NCBI GenBank assembly: GCA_021432605.1
Contig: MU271143.1
Coordinates: 443,277 to 507,276, forward strand
Reading direction: 5' to 3'
Origin: Coniochaeta sp. PMI_546
Taxonomy: Eukaryota > Ascomycota > Sordariomycetes > Coniochaetales > Coniochaetaceae
Length of the DNA stretch: 64,000 bases
In this document: piece by piece, positions 56,528 to 64,000 of the stretch
How the letters are laid out: each line of letters opens with the position of its first letter
Numbering within the stretch: position 1 is the first letter of the stretch
Program-made: the position numbers and the translations under genes
The notes under the pieces: model-generated
Database searches by the model: none
What the model saw: only the letters and a program-made list of their open reading frames with translations
What the model was told of the DNA's origin: nothing

Positions 56528-58693
56528 AATGGGTTGGCTTTTCTAAGGGATTTGGTCTAATAGCACACACTGGGTTCACGACTTCATGTTTTCTTCAGGA
56601 GTTCTCGTGCATAGGGATGGTTAGATGACCAGGGCTCACCAAAAGAAAGCAATCGATGAATTCTTCCAAGCACAAAATACTCTCGACATGTCCCCAACAT
56701 GAGATGTAATGTAGACAACTGCCGTTGTCGTTGTGGCCGCAGCATGTCGCTTCAAACCTGGGGTTTGTGGTTGTGGAAGTAATACATGAGAAGTCAGACG
56801 CTGACTCGATCTGTCACAACAACTGGATCGCAAAGTTGAAATAAATGTTGCATCTCAGATGCAGCAGTGTAGCCTTGTGCGTTCCGTGTGCCATCTTGGC
56901 AAGATGCATTTCGTCCAGTTGGAAGTCTCGGATCTTAGCACAATCGAATCTGCTAGCGATTTTTTGAATATGAGGTCATTCCGCGTTTACCTCAGTCCGG
57001 AAAATGATTGCCCTGAAGACCCTTCCCTCCGGACGTCTCGGCGGACGACAGAACTAGTGCCGTAACAGTACACTGGCAACCATGTTTGGGACAATAAAGG
57101 GTGCTTCTAGAAGGTCAAGGGCATGGCTGAGGGGGATCTAATCTTCATTCGCTGTCATTGTCTATCGTCTGTGGTAAGACGGCATGAGAGCGCATGCCTA
57201 TCGCTCAGCTGAGTCTTCGTTGGAGGGTTGGAACATCTCAAGTCACTGCAGCAGGGTTCGTCCGAGTCAGTGTCGGTGTCAGTGGAACCGAAACCCGCAG
57301 TCTGGGGCAAGTGAATTGGTCTCGTAATGCTCTCCATGCAAGGCGCTACCGTAGCCCGGCCTTGTCCGTGGTTCCATTGTCCAGATGCAGAGCCACTGGT
57401 CTCGTGGACATGATTGGCGACAGATTTGCCATCGGCTGTCACTCCGCACTTCGAGGCCAGTCTGGCCGACATCTTCCATCTTCCATGTTCCAATCGAGAC
57501 AAGGCAATGTGACGTCTTTTTGGCGCAAGGTGCACAAGGGGGGGAGGAGAGAGAGAGAGAGGTTTATAAACATTGCTGAACTGGAGGCGATTCGGCAATC
57601 GGATGTTGTGTGAATAGAGATGCTACGGCGGACACCGGCATACCCCTTCATCAGTTAATAAAGAAAAAACCTATCAGCATCACAGCAACTCCGGGTTGAT
57701 GCTTCCACTTGTACCATTTCCGTACCATTTTCCTTGTGACTACACACCGCTTGTCCATTCCTCCTACTACGTCTAAAGTACGCAGTTCAGGGTCCTGTTC
57801 AACCCTTGCCCCTTGCCTGCAATTCAAAGAAAACGAACTGTCCTATCACCTCGAGACTGATGAGGCTCACATCAGCACTTCAGCGCGGAACAACATATTC
57901 ACAGAGCTCCAGTACAAAGCTGGAACGCTTATCGTCACTGTCACTCCCTCTACTTGTACGGCGCCATTCCTCCTGGAATATATCAGCCATACGCTGTGCT
58001 TCCACCCAATCGTAGCCGTGAGCTTGGAAGCTTACCACAGTCTAGGTTTAGGTGCCGAAGATCTGGATCTGGCCCCTGGGGCTGACTGAGATTCCAGTGC
58101 TCACTGCTTGTCTAACCATCTCTTTTTCCTTCTCCGTACCCTACCCTCACCAATCTCGAAGACCATTAGAAATCAATACCGCATCTTCCTAGTCGTACAC
58201 CACTTCATCTTTCCGCCACCCTCCTCAGCAAACCTTCTTGTCTGTTAGCCGTCACAAAACATTATGGCTGCGGGCTTGATCAGCGCATGGCGCCAGTAAC
58301 TGAACCCCGCCATCCAACTGTCCAAGAGTCCAAGCCGACAAAGTTCCAGCTGAACCTAAGAGACAAGGCCACACACATCCACACATCCTGCACTTGATAT
58401 ACCCTTGCCTCATTGTTTTTGTTCGAATCTTGGGCAGATCCTTCAAAGGCTTTCCGTTCATACCTTCGTTGCTGGGAAGCTGCAAGGCGGAAAGATGGAG
58501 CACATCCATGGTATCGATGTGAGCTGGATGACCCACGGTAATGGCAAAGGTACGCAATACCCCGATCATTCCCCGGACTGTCGCCACATCCTGCATCTTG
58601 AGTGTGCGAAACTAGGCATTTGTTTCTGCATAGGAATTCCTGTCCAGCAGCGCCCGTCCGGCTTGAAGATAGCAATAGCAGGAACTGACTAGA
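56528..58693. other. Gene-free stretch, 2.2 kb, with possible untranslated or first exon of the LRR gene
   Basis: 3' UTR of rpl5 on the left; short (GA)n at about 57551-57561. From 58100 the plus strand is C/T-rich, followed by an ATG at 58264. That ATG could be the true first exon of the LRR gene: 32 nt, then GTAACT donor and CTGACTAG acceptor at 58691-58692, in frame. This is tentative. Confidence 0.4.
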
Positions 58694-61600
58694 ATGACGT
58701 GGATTATAGACAAAGCAACCACTCGGCAGCGGTCCTTGTCGCAGCCCGTCCGCGATACACCACCTAGTCCGACGGCAGCCCCGTCTCCAATAACCATTCC
58801 GACGGCCAATGGCAGCGCGAGCCCAGTACCTTCTCCTACGACGACACCGACTACTCCAAGGCAAATACCAATTCGACCAAGTTTTACGAGAAGTAACTCC
58901 GGCAACGAGAGGACTGCTGCATCTCCGGGGACGTCGCCTGGTCGCAGAGGGTCCTGGTTCTCGAACATCTCGTCCAAGTTCTCGTCAAGCAACATCGCGG
59001 CCCAGAGCCCGCCGCAGACGAACAATACACCTGCCAAGCAAGGCGAGATATCCGCCCCAAAAGCGAACCCGGCCAAGAATGCGGTCCTGCAGCATGCTGC
59101 CAAGTACGAAGGCGACGGGCCTTACATACCAGCGCCGCCTAGATCAGGCCAGGCGGGCATCTTGCACGTCTTCCGACGACTCTCTTCGTCGAACGGGAGC
59201 CTGGCACCAGCATTGAAGAGCAACACGCACGGCCTGGTGGAGCGGAGGGTCCTCAACGTTGACCGGCACCGAGAACGATGTCCGATTTCAGAGCTCAAGC
59301 AGGCTAAACTTCGGAGGGTTGCGTTCTGCGTCGATGTCGAGATTGCGCCGATGCCCAAGTATGCGGAAGGAGGAAAGACAACCAACGGAGTTTGCGCTAC
59401 GGGCGATAAGACGCAGAAGCGCAAGATCACCGAGAAGGGTGAAGGGGATGCACTCAAAAACCCGCGCGCTGTCGAGGAGCAGAAGGAGCACGACGGAGAA
59501 ATCAAGGCCACAGGGGAAGAAGTGCCCAAGGAGCCGAAATTCGAAGGGTCAGACGTCGGGCCGGCCGCTGTACCAATATGTGACACGAAGGATGCGGCTC
59601 CGGAGTCGCAGCCGGAGAAAGCTGCTGATACCAAAAAGAAGGAGAAGAAGAAAAAGAGCGAAGAAGAAAGAAAAGCGCGAAAAGAGAAGAAGCGGAAACT
59701 GGCTGAGGCGAACGGCACTATACCCATGGAGATTTACTATGACAGCGACTCCTCGAGCGGCTCGACACACACGGCAGACAGGCCCAAGTCGCCACAGGTC
59801 AGGCCCACGACAGACCCCGTTAGGATATACCGCCGGTGCTGTCAGCTGCGCGAAACGCCGATTCTTAAGAAGTTGACCGAACAATTGGCCGACCCAGCGA
59901 ATTGTTCTAGCGAACCGGGCTTGGTGGAGAAACTCGACCTTACGGGATACTGGATGCAGCTGGCTGATCTGGTGACTCTGGGCGACTATCTGGCTGTCGT
60001 TCCAGTCAAGGAAGTTATACTCGAAAACTGCGGTCTCTCGGACGAGGGCTTGCGGGTGATACTGGCAGGTCTCCTGGCAGCGCGGAAACCGGAATCCAAG
60101 CGGCGAAAACATCTTACCGCGCCGGACGGACTGACGCCGCAGGGCGGAGTTGTCGAGCGCTTGGTGCTGAAGAACAACAAGATCGGACCAGAGGGTTGGA
60201 AGCATCTGTGTCTCTTCATATATCTCTGCCGATCACTCAAGTTTCTGGATATTTCCAGCATACCGTTCCCTAACACGGGCAAGAAGGAGAACGCGAATGG
60301 GCATCCTGCACAGCAAAATGGCAGGACATCCAGGTTCGAACTGTGCCATCTGTTCGCACAATCAATAGGAGATCGGCTAGGCGGGTCGACACTCAGTTTG
60401 CTGAATATGGGCGAGACCGGCATAAGCACAACACAGCTAGGCGCCATCATCGACGGCATTATCAAATGCGGGGTGAAGAGAGTCGGTCTCGCGCACAACG
60501 ACATCGATGCGGAAGGTGTCAAGCATATCGCAAGATACATCAGCAGCGGGAAGTGCGACGGTCTCGATCTCGGCGGCAATGATCTGAGAGACCAGCTCGA
60601 AGTCCTGGTCGATTCCATGAATGAGAGCTGTCCTCTCTGGGCTCTGAGCTTAGCCGAGTGCAATCTCAAGCCGGCCTCACTGTGCAAGTTGCTACCTAAA
60701 CTCACCAGGTTGCCCTATTTCCGGTTTATCGACCTGTCACACAATCACGAGCTCTTCAGCTCGAATCCTAGCGCGATTCCGGTGTTGAGGAGGTAAGGTT
60801 TTTTATGAAATGGTTTGGACTATACGTTCCCTGATGCTAACTCTATACAGATATCTGCCAAAAATGAGAACACTGAAGCGTATACACTTCGCCGACTGTG
60901 CTATGTCCTCGGAGCAAGCCATCGCGTTGGCTGAGATTATACCCGAGATACCGGGTCTAGCTCACATCAGCTTTATGGAGAACCCGGAAATAGTCCGTCT
61001 CACCGACGCGACAACAGAAGAAGGCCAAGAAGAAGCCTGCGCCTTGTTTGCCTCCCTGCTTGCGGCCACCAGAGTTTCAACAAGCCTGGTCTGCGTCGAC
61101 ATCGAGGTGCCAACCGAAAAGTCAAGCGACCTGGTAAAGGCATTAGCCAAGCAAGTAGTCGCCTATTGCTTGGCCAACCTCGAGCGCCTCCCTGTTTCCG
61201 AGCTCACTGCAACCGCCCTAGCACAGAACGAGTTATCGGCCGCTAAAGTGACCCCGGAGTATCCAGACGTCATGCAACACCTCTTAGGCCACGACGCCCG
61301 GAATGCGGACGATCCCGATAGCGACGTGGACACGGCGCCCGACGACGACTACGTGATTGGCGGTACTGGCGTCGTCAAGGCTCTGGCCTGCTGTCTGAAC
61401 AACAGAGGCGACGAGTCACGGCGGCAGTCCGGAGAGTTCATCCGCGATGTCGAGTCGGGCATTCCTACGCCAGCCAGGCCTGACATGCCCGCTGGCAAGG
61501 CAAAGGACATGTCCAAGCATCTGCTACTCAGTGCACGGAAGATCCGTCTACGGTTACAGCCTGCCATCACCAAGGCGCGTGCAGCTAGAGACGACACGCA

Positions 61601-62318
61601 CGCTTATCGTAAGTCCCCGATTCTTCCTCATATATTCAGTATGTATACTAACCACGTCGCAGACCGCCTCCTCTTTCTGGACAACACTCTCAAGGGCATA
61701 ATAAAACGCTTCGAGGACGAGTTCCCGGACACACGGGAGCACTCCTCGCACCCGACCTCGCCAGACGACACCCAACCGACCAACGCCCTCTCCACCTCGC
61801 CCGCGGACCTATTCCCGCCCACGGCCGGCTCAGACGTCGAAGACGAGCCGGAGCCCTTCAGCATCAAGCCGCCCCTGTCGCGCTCCAACTCCATCGTAAG
61901 CATGACCTCGCGCGCCCTGTCGGCGGAAGAGGGCCGCGTCCTGCGCGCCGGCCACAAGTTCCGGGCGGGCATCTTCAAGCCGGAGCACTACCTGCTCCTG
62001 TCCGGGATCGAGGATGTGGGGAACGACCCCAACCATGTGCGGATCCTGCACGAGATGCTGGATGAGCTCGACGATGACGAGCTGAGGAAGAAGGCGGAGG
62101 AGATTGGGGTGGTGAGGGTGTTCCAGGAGGAGAGAGACACGGTGCTGGAGAAGCTGAAGGCGTCGGATCCTGAGCACTGGGAGAGGTTTGCCGAGAGTCA
62201 GCTTATGGCTAGCAAGAACCGGATGAATGGTGGGGAGCGGCGGGATGGGAAGGTGGTTGAGGGCAAGGTTGTGGGAGATGTCGAGAGGGGGGTTGATGAG
62301 GCGGTTGTTGTTGATTGA
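58694..62318 (+). CDS. Leucine-rich-repeat protein of the fungal 'Mhp1' type
   Basis: 1170 aa from three exons: 58694-60792, 60851-61608 and 61663-62318; introns 58 and 54 nt. Intron 2 (GTAAGT...TCGCAG, branch CTAAC) is stop-free and a multiple of three; removing it gives THAYHRLLFLDNTL. The N-terminal 240 residues are S/T/P-rich with RRGSWFSNISSKFSS, then a K/E-rich charged stretch. From about 380 to 800 there are ribonuclease-inhibitor-like LRRs (VEKLDLTGYWMQLADL, VKEVILENCGLSDEGLRVIL, VERLVLKNNKIGPEGWKHL, RVGLAHNDIDAEGVKHI). The C-terminus is acidic and disordered. Similar fungal proteins are often labelled cell-wall biogenesis protein Mhp1 (microtubule-associated); I adopt this only as a label. 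The start may lie further upstream (58264). Confidence 0.85.
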
Positions 62319-63457
62319 GTTGCTGTATCGCTCCTGTACAACACTCTTTGGGGTCTTCTTCTTCTTTACTTATTCATGAGGGATGATCGACGACATGGCA
62401 TTGTCGGAAGGGAAGGGGGGGCGATGCTTTCCGCGGAAAGGCTTGTTCACGCGGTCGTTACTGCTTTGGGAGTTTGTGTGTACTATACCTTTTGTGTCCT
62501 TGAGGAGGGTCAGAGGAATGGAAGTCCAGTCATTTCATCACATGTGGCAGGTGCTCAAGGGCGTTGTGCCCGTCTGATCGTAATAAGACTGGCCGTGATG
62601 TCGTGTTAGGATATGCAGCACGCCGAGTCCACGCGAATGAGGGTCTGGGGCATGGCTTCGGGCAAAGTTGAATTCGCCATTCCCATCATGATTGGAGCTT
62701 ACTCAAACACTGCTGAGAACCCATATTGTAGAGCCTTCTGAGGCGAAGAAACGGCCTTGCGAGCAGATTCCTTGTTGACTTACAGTTCTCCTACCGCGAT
62801 AGCGAGGCGTCATTGCTGCAGTCGTTGTCTCTTGGGTATGCCGTGGATGCAACAGAACACTCGCTCTTGATCAAGACGGCTGTTGATGTGGGTTGTTGAC
62901 AGGACGGGCGAACTATCAGTTTCCATTGGTTGTGTACTTGAGCAGAATCCTGTTTATGTCTCACGACCAAGTTGCCTCTCTCTGTGTGGAGTACAAACTG
63001 GTTCGCAACTCTCCTTGTGATCTAGGTTCAGGCTGTCTGTACATCTTCAACTCAACTGTCGCTGTCCACAGAGTGGCACAGGGTGCCTTGTCCTTCCCCG
63101 AACAACCTCATCACACGCAAATCTGCTTTTACCGACCTCCTACAATGATATCACAACAGCTAGACGTGTTGAAAATCTATTGGAGATGGGAGACGATGGC
63201 ATTGGAGGTGGTCATGGGAAGGATGTAATGCTTCTTCAGACCTACTTACTGGTGGTCGATCCCAAATGCTTTCTGCCCATATCTCTGCCTCGCCCTTCAT
63301 CAACCGTGCTTTAAGACTGGCTTGGCAATGTTTACTCGGTGAAATGCTTGGTTTACATGTTTGTACAAGTTCTACACAAGGCACGTAATACCCGTCTTCG
63401 TGCTGAGAACTTGCTGGTATCTCAAATCAACCCTGCCGCACAGAGCAACAGACAAAC
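62319..63457. other. Gene-free stretch between LRR gene and NLR
   Basis: 1.1 kb holding the LRR gene's 3' UTR and the NLR promoter. Frames of 64-111 codons lack motifs. Nothing else seen. Confidence 0.5.
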
Positions 63458-64000
63458 ATGGATCCAATTTCAGCCATCGTATCCATAATTGAGTTGTGCT
63501 CGCAGATCGGGGACTACATCTCGAGAGCTGTTGGGGCTACTGAGGCCATAAACCAATACCGACTCAGACTCGAGTTCTGCAAGTCCCTCCTCACAAAGCT
63601 ACAACTTAGTCCAGAGAACACTGGCAGGCGCAAGGACTGGGAAACAACGCTCGAAATTCTCAACAAGCCGGGCGCACCGTTACACTCTTTGGAGGGTTCT
63701 CTGGCTCTTGTCCAAGGAAAGCTCGGTCCAAGTTCGTCCGGTCAGTCAGGGCTGCGGAAGACCCTCCAGAAACTGATGTGGCCCTTCGACGAGAAACAAG
63801 TCGGGCAGCTTATCAATGCCATCGACTCCGATATCAAGCTGATCGAGGCCGCTTTGTCACTGAACCAACATCGGCTGCTCATGGATCTTGAGAGATCGCA
63901 ACAAGAGCGCGACAGCACTCTGGCCAAGATGATCGAGGCTCTCTACCATGATTCCGAAGAGGTCAGGGAGAGATTAGAAGAATTGCAGAATGTGCAGACT
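63458..64000 (+). CDS. Fungal NLR/STAND protein, N-terminal domain only (runs off the window)
   Basis: 181 codons from ATG (MDPISAIVSIIELCSQIGDY), open at the right edge. The start MDPISA and the segment KLMWPFDEKQVGQLINAIDS followed by IKLIEAALSLNQHRLLMDLE match the helical N-terminal domain found at the front of many fungal NACHT/ankyrin or TPR NLR proteins (Fungal_N/NACHT_N type), where ...LMWPF/LTWPF-x-x-K-E/Q-V is a hallmark. Such proteins mediate non-self recognition and regulated cell death in fungi. The nucleotide-binding and repeat domains would lie beyond the window, so the class cannot be told. C-terminal part seen here (ERLEELQNVQT) is coiled coil. Confidence 0.78.
   Translation, partial: MDPISAIVSIIELCSQIGDYISRAVGATEAINQYRLRLEFCKSLLTKLQLSPENTGRRKDWETTLEILNKPGAPLHSLEGSLALVQGKLGPSSSGQSGLRKTLQKLMWPFDEKQVGQLINAIDSDIKLIEAALSLNQHRLLMDLERSQQERDSTLAKMIEALYHDSEEVRERLEELQNVQT

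Overview
The window is nuclear DNA of a filamentous ascomycete (Pezizomycotina, most likely Sordariomycetes). The evidence is short GT-AG introns (mostly 50-100 nt) with CTRAC branch sites, GC-rich third codon positions, long pyrimidine-rich leaders, an Arp1/ro-4 protein close to what I recall of the Neurospora one, a filamentous-fungal chitin synthase, a GPI-anchored GH16 glucanase and a fungal NLR amino-terminus. No bacterial, plasmid or viral features were seen. All gene models were spliced by hand: boundaries follow splice consensus, reading-frame continuity and family recall. No alignment was run.

Layout, left to right. 1-806 (-): partial metaxin/SAM-like mitochondrial outer-membrane protein. 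3635-3853 (+): possible 72-aa protein. 4726-5705 (-): RhlG-like short-chain reductase. 7085-8920 (+): secreted S10 serine carboxypeptidase. 9577-10299 (-): PRELI/Ups-like lipid-transfer protein. 11758-13805 (+): Mpe1, the RING and zinc-knuckle subunit of the cleavage/polyadenylation factor. 16651-19259 (+): GPI-anchored GH16 enzyme. 20094-20378 (-): small mitochondrial-type protein. 21453-22643 and 23291-24642 (both -): homoserine kinase and saccharopine dehydrogenase, the latter with a perfect CPC1/Gcn4 site upstream. 25870-27605 (+): unrecognised multi-pass membrane protein.

Right half. 29020-30355 (+): dynactin Arp1. 31342-31818 (-): GRGGAGN-repeat protein (DUF3602/Par32-like). 35361-38489 (-): chitin synthase with a probable GC-AG first intron. 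40498-41970 (-): 2OG-Fe(II) prolyl-hydroxylase-like enzyme with a 248-bp MITE just upstream (42051-42298). 42693-43712 (-): NmrA-like reductase. 44228-46616 (-): Sly1. 49131-53300 (+): large Q-rich, RVxF and CCCH protein resembling PNUTS/Ppn1. 53920-54944 (-): HAD hydrolase. 55397-56527 (+): ribosomal protein L5. 58694-62318 (+): leucine-rich-repeat protein. 63458-64000 (+): start of a fungal NLR, cut by the window end.

Most genes are core housekeeping loci and are not functionally clustered. Two loose links are the adjacent amino-acid biosynthesis genes (thr1, lys1) and the presence of two mRNA 3'-end-processing factors (mpe1 and the PNUTS-like gene) about 37 kb apart. Gene-free stretches are large (up to 3.5 kb). 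Apart from the MITE I see no intact mobile element, tRNA, rRNA or CRISPR. I did not find a convincing new multigene system. The best leads are the MITE, the GC-AG intron, the NLR at the edge and the orphan membrane protein.
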